DNA from: a virus
Reading direction: 5' to 3' (one strand)
Length of the DNA stretch: 45,334 nucleotides
IMG/VR virus record: IMGVR_UViG_3300036851_000168
Location: 1-45,334 of that record
Position numbers and translations under genes: made by a program. The notes under the pieces were generated by a model. The model worked only from the letters and a program-made list of their open reading frames with translations. It made no database searches and was not told the origin of the DNA. Shown in pieces: positions 1 to 6,922 of this stretch (position 1 is its first letter; each line of letters begins with the position of its first letter).

Positions 1-127
1 GCACCCGAGCTGCATCGAGAGCGGGTACGTGGAGCACGAGACGTGCTGCGCTTTCTTGACCGAGTAGAGGGTGGCTTCCGTTGGCGTGTGACTCGGCAGC
101 GAGCTGGTCTGCTCCGTGAGTTTGCCG
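1..127. repeat. Left copy of 127-bp exact terminal repeat
   Basis: Bases 1-127 are identical to bases 45208-45334. The repeat lies inside one open reading frame that continues correctly across the join, so it most likely marks a circular or circularly permuted genome rather than a biological terminal repeat. A length of 127 equals a common maximum assembly k-mer, which also points to an assembly overlap. Confidence 0.95.
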
Positions 128-201
128 AGTCTCGGCTAGTCAGACCTCGTGGTCCTATTACCTCTCGGGAGAAGGTGCTGCGTGAGGCACTACAGGATTA
201 G
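1..201 (+). CDS. 3' part of helix-turn-helix protein that starts at 44824
   Basis: Read from base 1 in frame 1 this is open to a TAG at 199-201. It is the continuation of the frame that starts with ATG at 44824 and runs off the right end. On the closed circle the protein is 194 residues. This part encodes the arginine-rich C-terminal half, ending ALQD. See the entry at 44824 for the helix-turn-helix region and likely role. Confidence 0.85.
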   Translation, partial: APELHRERVRGARDVLRFLDRVEGGFRWRVTRQRAGLLREFAESRLVRPRGPITSREKVLREALQD

Positions 202-421
202 ACGCGACGACAACGACGGATACGACACGGTGTACCGGGACTACCACAGGTGCAAGGCCGGGGCGAAGGAAGAGAACGATGTGCTTGAGTTCTGGCCACA
301 CTACTCAGGTAAGGGATTGCCTGCCGGTGTTCCGTTCGTAGTGAGAGCTGAGTGCCCCGCTTGTCACGAGTGGGTTCCGGCGATGTTCGAGTGGTCGAGT
401 AACCTAATCATCCCAACGTAG
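182..421 (+). CDS. Small protein with CPAC motif, unknown function
   Basis: A 79-residue protein. The GTG at 182 is preferred because GGAGAAGG lies 6 bases upstream, and it overlaps the end of the preceding gene by 20 bases. The N-terminus is charged (arginine, aspartate, tyrosine). The C-terminal third carries AECPACHEW, half of a possible zinc site. It is the last gene of the plus-strand block that crosses the genome join, and it ends 6 bases from the stop of the convergent gene at 428, with no room for a terminator between them. Function not recognised. Confidence 0.65.
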   Translation: MRHYRIRRDDNDGYDTVYRDYHRCKAGAKEENDVLEFWPHYSGKGLPAGVPFVVRAECPACHEWVPAMFEWSSNLIIPT

Positions 422-427
422 CCCTTC

Positions 428-1690
428 CTATGCATCCGTGATGGTAAGGGGAGCGTTGGCAAGGGTAGCGTAAGGGTTAATCTGCGCTTGCATCTCCGCA
501 CGCACCTGAGCTAAGCGTTCACTGTTGCGCCGGCGCATCTCTTCCCGGCATATATCACAGTCGCAGGGCGGCGGTTCAGGCATCGTCTCCGGCGGGTCGT
601 CTGCCTCGTATGGGTCACGGTCAATGTACTCATCGTATTCGTCAGAAGCTACGACGTTCCATCCGTTCCTCCGCAACGACGGTCGGTTCCCACGCGCAAC
701 ATTCTCAAGCCTTACATACGCCTCCTCGTCCTCACCGTGTAGTCGAGTCAGCTCGGCCCAAGAAGGCTGCCACTGTTTTCCATCGAAGGTTTGCCAGAAA
801 CGCTGGACGAACCCCTGTCTATTGCGCTCGGGCAACACGCTCTGCACCTTATTGAGGAAGTGTGCCGCTGCTGTCCTGCCCTTCGCTTCTGACTTAGTGC
901 GAGTGTATCGACCGAGAGTACCGCCCTTGCTCTTACTGACCGGCTTCTTCTTCGCTCGCTGCACCATCGCAACTGACAGGTCCACAAGGAACTGCATCTG
1001 CCAGGCCGTGCGCACTACATCCCAGAGCCGGAACTCGACTGTGTTCTGTCGACTAAGCGGCCGGAAGTTGAGTGAGACGTACTTGGTTTCGCCGATAGTG
1101 GTGCTCTGCGGGTCCTCATCGAGTGCGTAAGAGAGCCCGTATCTCGCTTCGTTCTCGGACTCGAAGGCAGAGAACGGCATACAGTAGCGGTAGTTGTTGT
1201 ACTGCCCACGGTGCCGTGGCCCTTGCGATGCAAGTCGGAAGAGCACCGCCTCATTCGAGTACATGAGCCGGGCCAGGTTCGCCAGCTCTCCCCTCGTCAG
1301 GTCACTCGCTTCAACGTGGACATGGAACGAGCATCTGTCGTTAGTGTCGATGGCGGGGGCGCGGTTGAGTACGTCGTCGAGGGTGAAGGTCATGTCTCGC
1401 CAGCGTGGGTCACCCCATGCGATGGGCGCCGTGATTACCTCAGCTCCACAACTTGAGTCGTACTGGACTTTTACTGGGTAGTAGCGATGGTCCTCGTGCA
1501 TCCACCAGTCTTGTCGGTCCCAGCAGAAGTTAGTGCGGCACCAGTCGCACTCGCAGTGGTAGTCGTGCGTGTAGCTTTCGTCGTCGTCATTCCACTTGAG
1601 TCCAGCGCGTGCAAGCCTGTTGTTCAGGTTGCGCAGCCGGCCACTGCCTACCTCTAGCTCGAAGCCGAACCTGCGTTCCTCGATGTTCAC
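428..1690 (-). CDS. Amidoligase-like COOH-NH2 ligase (glutamine-synthetase/GCS fold)
   Basis: A 420-residue protein with the signature of the amidoligase_2 family, enzymes that use ATP to join a carboxylate to an amine. Visible in order are GFELEV (E11, E13), a D-x-S then CGAEVITAP (E84), FHVHV (H123, H125) and TVEFR (E219, R221); the acidic and arginine residues are those that bind metal and ATP in this fold. A cysteine-rich loop (C46, C48, C51, C56) and a second cluster (C376, C378, C381) may bind zinc. The GTG start overlaps the stop of the gene at 1687 (GTGA). It is the last gene of its operon, downstream of a class II amidotransferase and a second amidoligase, which suggests one pathway. 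The substrate is unknown. The C-terminus LTITDA is identical to that of the major capsid protein. Confidence 0.75.
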   Translation of the reverse strand: MNIEERRFGFELEVGSGRLRNLNNRLARAGLKWNDDDESYTHDYHCECDWCRTNFCWDRQDWWMHEDHRYYPVKVQYDSSCGAEVITAPIAWGDPRWRDMTFTLDDVLNRAPAIDTNDRCSFHVHVEASDLTRGELANLARLMYSNEAVLFRLASQGPRHRGQYNNYRYCMPFSAFESENEARYGLSYALDEDPQSTTIGETKYVSLNFRPLSRQNTVEFRLWDVVRTAWQMQFLVDLSVAMVQRAKKKPVSKSKGGTLGRYTRTKSEAKGRTAAAHFLNKVQSVLPERNRQGFVQRFWQTFDGKQWQPSWAELTRLHGEDEEAYVRLENVARGNRPSLRRNGWNVVASDEYDEYIDRDPYEADDPPETMPEPPPCDCDICREEMRRRNSERLAQVRAEMQAQINPYATLANAPLTITDA

Positions 1691-2055
1691 TTCAACACCT
1701 CGTCAACGGCAGCAGCGAGAGCGTCGTCTATCTGTGACTGGGCCTCTTCAGCTTCTTGCTGAATCCCCACAACAGGCACAACCCAGCGTCGGCACTGGTT
1801 CAGCGCATCCCGCATCTGTTCGATGACGCGACGGAGTGAGTCTTGTTTATCCTGCATTCGGTCGATAGTGGCGTCGTAGACCGTCTCGTCAACGTGACAC
1901 TGAGCGCAGTAGCGTTCCTGCTTGCGTATCTCGGCTATCGCTTCGGTGAGAGCAGCCTCAGCCAACGGGTAGCCCTCCCACGCCTTCTTTTGTCCCATCA
2001 AAACGGCGATGCGCCGTTCCTGTTGTTCTCGTTCGAGCCGGTCAGCGATGTTCAG
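1687..2055 (-). CDS. Coiled-coil-like protein, paralogue of gene at 40343; likely CTG start
   Basis: A 122-residue helical, charged protein of unknown function. It is clearly paralogous to the protein at 40343-40702: shared ADR-x-EREQ-x-ER near the N-terminus, AIAEIR, RRVIEQ-x-RDAL and a VLK C-terminus. The first ATG (near 1998) would delete the conserved ADR-EREQ segment. The homologous N-terminus requires a start at or near CTG 2055, which lies 7 bases after GGGAGG and overlaps the upstream stop as CTGA, matching the ATGA/GTGA coupling used elsewhere here. A conserved 34-bp stretch (around 1803-1836 versus 40444-40477) differs at about one base, indicating recent duplication or conversion. 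Confidence 0.7.
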   Translation of the reverse strand: MNIADRLEREQQERRIAVLMGQKKAWEGYPLAEAALTEAIAEIRKQERYCAQCHVDETVYDATIDRMQDKQDSLRRVIEQMRDALNQCRRWVVPVVGIQQEAEEAQSQIDDALAAAVDEVLK

Positions 2056-2222
2056 CTTAGTACCTCCCTTGCTCTGTCCAGAGCAGGTGACGGTCCGAAG
2101 TCACGCTGCTCCGAAGCGAACACCAGGTCACGCAACGCTTCTTGCAACTCCACGACCCTGTTGAGTAGCCAGGTTGTGCCGCTAAGGATTTCAGCGTGAG
2201 CCGTATAGGGCGCCTTCTTCAT
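2052..2222 (-). CDS. Small helical protein, unknown function
   Basis: A 56-residue reading frame starting ATG AAG AAG GCG. It overlaps the upstream 45-residue gene as ATGA and is coupled to the downstream gene through CTGA. The protein is amphipathic and leucine/glutamate-rich (VVELQEALRDLVF), with no recognised domain. Tight packing on both sides is the main evidence that it is real. Confidence 0.55.
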   Translation of the reverse strand: MKKAPYTAHAEILSGTTWLLNRVVELQEALRDLVFASEQRDFGPSPALDRAREVLS

Positions 2223-2356
2223 GGCGTGTACCTCGCAGCTTCAAGTGCTGCAGCTATGCGTTCGAGCGCATCGACTGCACGCCGCCCAAGGTCGAAGCCT
2301 TCCTCTATCTTCTCCTTCGTGTCGCCTAGTCCGAGCAGGTCAGCGAGTGCTTTCAC
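2219..2356 (-). CDS. Small helical protein, unknown function
   Basis: A 45-residue frame whose GTG directly follows the TGA of the amidotransferase gene, and which ends in an ATGA overlap with the next gene. It contains an alanine-rich helix (AVDALERIAAALEAAR). Function not recognised; it may be a small accessory partner of the cassette. Confidence 0.5.
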   Translation of the reverse strand: MKALADLLGLGDTKEKIEEGFDLGRRAVDALERIAAALEAARYTP

Positions 2357-3661
2357 TCAGACCTTCGCTCCTTTCTTCTTGCGCTTGAACAAGTCCACGA
2401 TGGATGCAGCCTCACGTCTAGCCTCTTCCTCTTCGCCACTCAGTGGCCCGGAATGGGTAGTAGTTGCCGGGATTGCGGCACGGACAGTACGCTCGGCGTC
2501 CAACAGCGCATCGCCTCCTGTCGTGCCCAGCCTGGAGCAGTAACGAAAGGGTGGCACCACCGACTCGTTGACGATGAAGCTGCCATCCGAATAGACGTGG
2601 ATGTATCGCTTCTCTTGTGGGTCGGTCGGGTCTAGGTGCGTGCCCTGCCATTGCGAGCCGGGCCTGACCGTGGCGTCGTAGCCCACGTCGGCGATGTTGA
2701 AGGGCAAGGTTTCGCTTGCATTTTCTGGATAATCGGGTGGTAGCCAGCACTTGTCTACTTGGTCCCACATCCACCCGTCTGGGTTCTTCTCGTATCGCTT
2801 GGGGTCACGGTAGATGCGGGACGTGCCCGCCCAATTCATTTCCCATTCGTCTTCGTCCTCCCACTCACAGCCTGGCAGTAGGTACGGAGGGCAGGTAGAG
2901 GTACTGCGGTTCATGCGACCGTAGCTGTAGCTGTTACTCCAGTCGTTGAACTCGAACTTCCCATACTCTTGCTCTATGCCGTCCGAGTAGACACCGTAGT
3001 GCCCCTCCTCGTAATAGAGGATTCCGGTCGAGCCGCTTTCTTTCTTCTTGACGAACCCACCGACCAGCTTCTCGACCGCAGCTAGTGTCTTATACGTGCT
3101 AGCAAACACCCAGCCGTACTTGCACTTAGCGATGTGCAGCGGGGAGTCCTCACCGCGCACCAGGTACAGCACGTTGCGCTCTAGCTCGCTGAGATAACCG
3201 AGGGCATAGCTACCCCATACGTCGGTCATGTCGGTGGGGATGAGTCCGTGCTCGTAGAGGTAAGCGAACACTGCTTCGCTATCGACCTCGGCTTGTCGCT
3301 CTAGCTTGACGTGCTCGGCGAATATCTTGTCGTCGTTCCAGATGTGTCCGTTGTGGACACCGACCACTCGCCGACCATGTTCACCCACCCTGACTGGATG
3401 GTTGTTACGGTTCAGCTTGGGACTTCCTTGTGTTGCGAACCGAGTGTGCAAGATGGCAGTGCTCGTGTGCTTACTCATTCGTACCTTGAACTTCGACGCC
3501 GGGATGGGCGCCTTGTCCAAGCACAGAGCGTTAGGTCCCCACCATGCTGCACCTGTTGCGTCCTTGCCTCTTTCTTCGATGCCCGTGAATAGCATTCTCG
3601 CTAGCTCATTCGCATCGAGCGGGTGTCCTGGTTCCAAACAAAATCCTGCAACTCCGCAGAT
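2357..3661 (-). CDS. Class II glutamine amidotransferase (Ntn hydrolase), apparent ATC start
   Basis: Enzymes of this class release ammonia from glutamine through an N-terminal cysteine exposed after removal of the initiator methionine. The sequence CGVAGF immediately follows codon ATC at 3661-3659, and AAGGAGG stands 5 bases before that ATC. No ATG, GTG or TTG lies just upstream in frame, and the first ordinary start (TTG 3637) would remove the catalytic Cys2. The other family marks are present: HTRFATQG, VGVHNGHI, VDSEAVF and WGSYALGYL. The 434-residue protein has no attached synthase domain; its C-terminal half is tryptophan- and acid-rich and ends in a basic tail (KRKKKGAKV). It lies between two amidoligase genes and probably supplies ammonia to them. 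Confidence 0.8.
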   Translation of the reverse strand: MCGVAGFCLEPGHPLDANELARMLFTGIEERGKDATGAAWWGPNALCLDKAPIPASKFKVRMSKHTSTAILHTRFATQGSPKLNRNNHPVRVGEHGRRVVGVHNGHIWNDDKIFAEHVKLERQAEVDSEAVFAYLYEHGLIPTDMTDVWGSYALGYLSELERNVLYLVRGEDSPLHIAKCKYGWVFASTYKTLAAVEKLVGGFVKKKESGSTGILYYEEGHYGVYSDGIEQEYGKFEFNDWSNSYSYGRMNRSTSTCPPYLLPGCEWEDEDEWEMNWAGTSRIYRDPKRYEKNPDGWMWDQVDKCWLPPDYPENASETLPFNIADVGYDATVRPGSQWQGTHLDPTDPQEKRYIHVYSDGSFIVNESVVPPFRYCSRLGTTGGDALLDAERTVRAAIPATTTHSGPLSGEEEEARREAASIVDLFKRKKKGAKV

Positions 3662-3894
3662 ATGTACCTCCTTGCTCTCGACTGTTACTCGGGTAGAAAA
3701 GGTGAGCGGGGGCTACCCCGCTCAAGTGGAAGGCAGGTGAGCGTGCGCTCATGCCGTCACTCCAAGAGTCGTTCGCTCTCTCGGTTAGCTCCAGGTTCAC
3801 GGCCGAGGGGTTGGAGTCCTCAACCAGTCGGGCGTCACCCAACCAACTGGACCGGGCGCCGGGGTTGGGCGCCGGAGTTACTTCGACTCAGCAG
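3662..3894 (-). promoter_or_regulatory. Structured 5' leader of the amidotransferase gene
   Basis: A 233-bp gene-free stretch between amidoligase 2 and the amidotransferase, the only sizeable gap in this otherwise end-overlapping operon. Minus-strand RNA could form several hairpins (GGCGCC repeats near 3850-3870, CCAGT/ACTGG, GGTTG/CAACC) and then the terminator-like stem at 3696-3723 just before the SD. This arrangement is typical of attenuators and riboswitches. I could not match it to a known class. Confidence 0.45.
3696..3723 (-). terminator. Terminator-like hairpin in the amidotransferase leader
   Basis: On the minus strand, GAGCGGGG (3723-3716) pairs with CCCCGCTC (3711-3704) around a 4-base loop and is followed by ACCTTTTCT. 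It ends about 20 bases upstream of the AAGGAGG of the amidotransferase gene, so it could work as an attenuator. Confidence 0.6.
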
Positions 3895-5013
3895 CTAGGA
3901 GCTACTTGCCCTGCCACTATTGCATTCGTCCCAGCGGGCGTTGAGCCGACGCTTCGCCGCAGCTGGGAGCTTCACTAGGTTCATCAGTGCGTTGAGTTTC
4001 TCTTTGCTATTCGGCGTTCGAGCCAAGCCCTCTATGCTCTTGCGTTTCACTCCGTTGCTGGCGTAGTCCACCATGTGCTCGCACAGTGAGGCCCATGCAA
4101 GAGCTAGCCTGGAGTCTTCGGTGCTACCGAACATCCTGAACTCGAAGGTGTTGTAGCCAGTGCGACCGCAGAGTCCGTTGTTGTGGCTGTTGAAGTCCCA
4201 CCGTGGGAAGGGCTGTCCTTCCTCGGCCAGGTCGAGCATCTTCCTAGTCGCCGCCTGTCTGCTACCGCCGTGGTCGCCCAGCGACCACATCCCGCCGTAG
4301 CCACTGCGACGGCTGGGATACAGGCCGTATAGCGTGCGCTGACACGAGAACCACAGTGCCATGAGGTAATAGCACCGAGCGTCGTCAAGGTCCGAAGCGT
4401 CGACGTGTACGTGCAGTCCGGCTTGTGGTTCTGCCTTGTACCCTGCGCCGATGGCGTTGTGATAGAGCTGGTCTACGTCCTGCTCAAACTCATGTCCATA
4501 GCCAGGGTTAGTGACGAACTCACACCCACTTGGGAAGTACCCATGCAGTGAGCCATCTTCCTTCGCTCCGAACTTGACCGGGATGGAAGGTAGCTCGTCG
4601 GGTCCATTGTCCAGCTCAACCTCAAGCCCGACGCTACGTGGTAGCTTGAGGAAAGCTGCTGTGTCTACGCAGCCTTTCGTGTGCTCCTCGCTCGGGTCGG
4701 TTATGTCTCCATACCGACCACCGCAGTTGTGACAATCGCCGCATTCCGTGCCGCAGGTTTCGCAACCGCAACCACCGCAGTAGTCATAGTGGTTGTCCCT
4801 GCATGAGTAGCACCAAAGGTCGAAGTCATCACGCCAGTCAGGACATGGACTGTTAGCGTGTTCGGCACGACAAGCGTGGCACCAGTCCCTTTGGTAGCCA
4901 GAGGATTCGAGGCAGTCGAAGGAGTTGCCACACTCCTCGCATCCGCACTCACCGCATAGCTCGTGCTCTTCTTCTTCTACTTCAACTGCCACTGCCGTGG
5001 TACTAGGCGGCAC
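3895..5013 (-). CDS. Second amidoligase-like ligase with cysteine-rich zinc-binding N-terminus
   Basis: A 372-residue protein in two parts. Residues 20-115 hold many CxxC and CGxCGC units (for example CGECGCEECG), consistent with several zinc sites. Residues 127-330 carry the amidoligase signature: VGLEVEL (E131, E133), KEDGSL (D153), SGCEFVTNP (E165), LHVHVD (H201, H203) and TFEFRMFG (E291, R293). The GTG start follows AGAGGAG by 6 bases. It is only weakly similar to the 428-1690 protein outside the motifs, so the two probably act on different substrates or steps. A likely role is ATP-dependent amide bond formation, with the cysteine-rich region recruiting a protein or nucleic acid. Confidence 0.75.
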   Translation of the reverse strand: MPPSTTAVAVEVEEEEHELCGECGCEECGNSFDCLESSGYQRDWCHACRAEHANSPCPDWRDDFDLWCYSCRDNHYDYCGGCGCETCGTECGDCHNCGGRYGDITDPSEEHTKGCVDTAAFLKLPRSVGLEVELDNGPDELPSIPVKFGAKEDGSLHGYFPSGCEFVTNPGYGHEFEQDVDQLYHNAIGAGYKAEPQAGLHVHVDASDLDDARCYYLMALWFSCQRTLYGLYPSRRSGYGGMWSLGDHGGSRQAATRKMLDLAEEGQPFPRWDFNSHNNGLCGRTGYNTFEFRMFGSTEDSRLALAWASLCEHMVDYASNGVKRKSIEGLARTPNSKEKLNALMNLVKLPAAAKRRLNARWDECNSGRASSS

Positions 5014-5016
5014 GGT

Positions 5017-5178
5017 TCACTCCTCTGTTACCTCCTCGTGTAGGGCGTGGTACAAGTCATGCGCCGCAACTTGAGCAGCGTTGTCGTTCTTGAACCAATC
5101 GTCGTTCGTTGTGCGATTGGCCTTGTGCTCGGCGTCGTGCCAATTGCGCAGCAGTCTTGCGAATGTAAGCTCATCCAT
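5017..5178 (-). CDS. Small acidic/histidine-rich protein, unknown
   Basis: A 53-residue frame starting ATG GAT GAG after an AGGACAGG purine stretch, overlapping the upstream gene end by 8 bases. It ends EEVTEE just before the GTG of amidoligase 2. Contains RNWHDAEHKAN and HDLYHALHEE, which look helical. No domain recognised. Confidence 0.6.
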   Translation of the reverse strand: MDELTFARLLRNWHDAEHKANRTTNDDWFKNDNAAQVAAHDLYHALHEEVTEE

Positions 5179-5356
5179 CCTGTCCTCCCTCGTGGTAGTG
5201 GACGACGCCGGCTTCGCACTGGTCGCAGTGCGGCAAGTTGTACCTGTGGTACAAGAGATGGAACCTGTGCTTTAGTTCTGCGTGCAGCCAGAGCAACACG
5301 TCACGCTCGCTCTCTGCGCGCTTCGCCCTGTTGAACCAGAAGCCAGTTAGTGTCAT
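5171..5356 (-). CDS. Small protein with C-terminal CxxC/HxH site, unknown
   Basis: A 61-residue protein with an amphipathic N-terminal helix (FNRAKRAESERDVLLWLH) and a C-terminal CDQCEAGVVHYH that could coordinate zinc. ATG 5356 lies 1 base after the stop of the preceding gene. Function not recognised. Confidence 0.65.
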   Translation of the reverse strand: MTLTGFWFNRAKRAESERDVLLWLHAELKHRFHLLYHRYNLPHCDQCEAGVVHYHEGGQDG

Positions 5357-5357
5357 G

Positions 5358-5729
5358 TCAGAGCTGCTCTTCGATGATGTCGGCTATCTGCTCGAACGTG
5401 TAGCCGTCATCGTTGCAGCCAGCGAGCGTGTTGTGCTCACCGGCAACCTCGACATGGAAATCACAGAGAGCGAGGAGAGGGTCCCCCACGGCCCATATCG
5501 CTACGGGTTCCGGTAGGTATGCTACTTGTCCCTCGCATTGTAGGTTTGCCTTGTTGCCCAGCGCCCAGTCCTCAACCACTCCGTCCTTGATGGCTAGGTC
5601 GGTGAGCACGCCGAGGCAGCAGAACCTATGGTTACCGTCGGTGTCTAGGTTGTGCAGTGCTCCTTCCCCCTGCCTGTACTCGCCACTGCGTAGAGCAGCG
5701 ACCCACTTGCGCTTTACCTCTGGGTTAAT
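5358..5729 (-). CDS. Conserved phage protein (WVAALRSGEYRQG family), probable ATT start
   Basis: A 123-residue protein resembling a common phage hypothetical family with KWVAALRSG-x-Y-x-QG, FCCLGVL-x-DLA, LPEPVAIWA and a terminal FEQIADIIEE; its function is unknown. AAGGAGG stands 5 bases before codon ATT at 5729, which is followed by AACCCAGAGGTA, giving the usual short N-terminus before the family motif. The ATT overlaps the upstream TAA (ATTAA). The alternative GTG at 5744 lies upstream of that SD and has none of its own, so ATT is favoured. Confidence 0.7.
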   Translation of the reverse strand: MNPEVKRKWVAALRSGEYRQGEGALHNLDTDGNHRFCCLGVLTDLAIKDGVVEDWALGNKANLQCEGQVAYLPEPVAIWAVGDPLLALCDFHVEVAGEHNTLAGCNDDGYTFEQIADIIEEQL

Positions 5730-5898
5730 GTTGTCCTCCTTCACGTAGCTGTCGCCTTACCTCGGTGGCGACTGGTTCAAGCCAACGCAACGCTATGCTT
5801 ATGCCCTCACTCATGTTCTCAAGGGTGCGTTGCGTCTGTAGCAAAACCTCTGCATTTTCCTGCGAAAGTTGCACAGTTTCTTGCGAGTTGTTAGACAT
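5725..5898 (-). CDS. Small helical protein, unknown
   Basis: A 57-residue frame starting ATG TCT AAC, overlapping the upstream gene end by 8 bases and ending within the coupled ATTAA of the next gene. It is glutamine/glutamate-rich and probably one long helix (ETVQLSQENAEVLLQTQRT). Function not recognised. Confidence 0.6.
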   Translation of the reverse strand: MSNNSQETVQLSQENAEVLLQTQRTLENMSEGISIALRWLEPVATEVRRQLREGGQH

Positions 5899-6271
5899 CT
5901 AGGTCGTCCGCAAGTTCGTCGGCAACGAGTGCAAATAATAGAGCGGCGCCCCACTTAACACCTGAGTCTTGCGTGTGCTGGAACTCTCGGAAAGCGGCGT
6001 ATGCACCCCGCTCTAGGGCATAGCCATTCTCGTGCAGCACCGGAGAGGCGTCGTCCATGCTCGAACCTAAGCCGTAGTCGTCCATCTGCTTGAGTATGGA
6101 CAGTGGGACGCCCAGCTTGGACAGTGCTAGGCCCACGCCGCAGCTAGGCGCTTCGTTGTGTACGTAGAGGCACGCCCCGCCGTCGAGGAGTTGATACACG
6201 TAGTCCTCTCCACGCTCGGCCACTGCTTCACGCAGTGCACGGATGGCGTCCTCCTTGGTGATGAACTGCAC
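5891..6271 (-). CDS. Conserved phage hypothetical protein
   Basis: A 126-residue acidic protein. GTG 6271 directly follows the upstream TAG. The segment APSCGVGLALSKLGVPL resembles a motif seen in many actinophage hypothetical proteins (PSC-x-VG-x-AL). There is no catalytic signature that I recognise. It sits in the middle of the small-gene operon. Confidence 0.7.
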   Translation of the reverse strand: MQFITKEDAIRALREAVAERGEDYVYQLLDGGACLYVHNEAPSCGVGLALSKLGVPLSILKQMDDYGLGSSMDDASPVLHENGYALERGAYAAFREFQHTQDSGVKWGAALLFALVADELADDLDV

Positions 6272-6505
6272 CTACCAAACCTCCTTCATCACAGACTGGA
6301 ACTCCGCAAGCGTCTCGTTCGTCCAGCCACCGTCATGCTCGACCTGCCATATCAAGTCGCGCATTGCTTTCTTGACCTCGGCTTCCGCCTTCCAGCGTGC
6401 GAGGTTGTCCTTGAACCGGGCTCGGCTCTCGGCTCGGCACGAGCGGCAGTACTTCGACTTACCCACGGTGGACCCGTGGCTTGTGTCTGTTGCGCACAGC
6501 TTCAC
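6272..6505 (-). CDS. Small protein with CxxC, unknown
   Basis: A 77-residue protein from GTG 6505, chosen because AAAGGAG precedes it by 5 bases and GTGA overlaps the upstream stop. C4 and YCRSCRAES may form a zinc site, followed by a charged helical C-terminus (WTNETLAEFQSVMKEVW). The zinc-finger-like start suggests nucleic acid or protein binding; function unknown. Confidence 0.65.
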   Translation of the reverse strand: MKLCATDTSHGSTVGKSKYCRSCRAESRARFKDNLARWKAEAEVKKAMRDLIWQVEHDGGWTNETLAEFQSVMKEVW

Positions 6506-6654
6506 GCTGGCTCCTTTCCTAGTTCGTCCGGGTTCTCGGACGTATAGACGGGGACCTCCCCGCACAACCCGCACTTACGCACTGGATAGCCGATGGCTAT
6601 GACCCATGCCCTGCAACAGCGAGCGACTGCATAGTGCAGCTCTGGCTCAGGCAT
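6502..6654 (-). CDS. Small zinc-ribbon-like protein
   Basis: A 50-residue frame starting ATG CCT GAG CCA, overlapping the preceding gene by 8 bases and coupled by GTGA to the next. It carries two cysteines at RCC and KCGLCGE, so up to four cysteines could bind a metal. Function not recognised. Confidence 0.6.
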   Translation of the reverse strand: MPEPELHYAVARCCRAWVIAIGYPVRKCGLCGEVPVYTSENPDELGKEPA

Positions 6655-6784
6655 TCGGACCTTCGACTGGTACCAGCCATATGACTGGCGCAGGTGATGC
6701 GACCTTCTCTTCGATGAGTTCGAGCATTCGCAGTACGCTTGCGCTCGGCTCGTGGATGAGAACCCAAGTCACTTGCTCGGGCAT
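6647..6784 (-). CDS. Small protein, unknown
   Basis: A 45-residue frame starting at ATG 6784 with GGAG 8 bases upstream. Predicted beta-alpha-beta character (VTWVLIHE, LRMLELIEEKV, PVIWLVPV). Packed between two other small genes. Function not recognised. Confidence 0.6.
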   Translation of the reverse strand: MPEQVTWVLIHEPSASVLRMLELIEEKVASPAPVIWLVPVEGPNA

Positions 6785-6787
6785 TGC

Positions 6788-6922
6788 CTACTCTCCTAGC
6801 CAGGGTCCATAGGTGGCTTCGCACTTGAGCGCGATAGCCACGCGCCTTCCCTGCTCAGCGACAACCGTTTCGTCTAGCTGCTCTAGATTCGGACCGTAGA
6901 GCAGCTCTATCGCGTAGCGCAT
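6788..6922 (-). CDS. Small protein, unknown
   Basis: A 44-residue frame whose ATG 6922 lies inside the last codons of the preceding gene. Contains IELLYGPNLEQLDETVVAEQ and ends WLGE. No recognised domain. Supported by tight packing in the operon. Confidence 0.55.
   Translation of the reverse strand: MRYAIELLYGPNLEQLDETVVAEQGRRVAIALKCEATYGPWLGE

Noticed and set aside
3730-3890. Possible tRNA in the amidotransferase leader
   Set aside because: GGTTG/CAACC looks like an anticodon arm, but there is no matching acceptor or T-arm and no U33.
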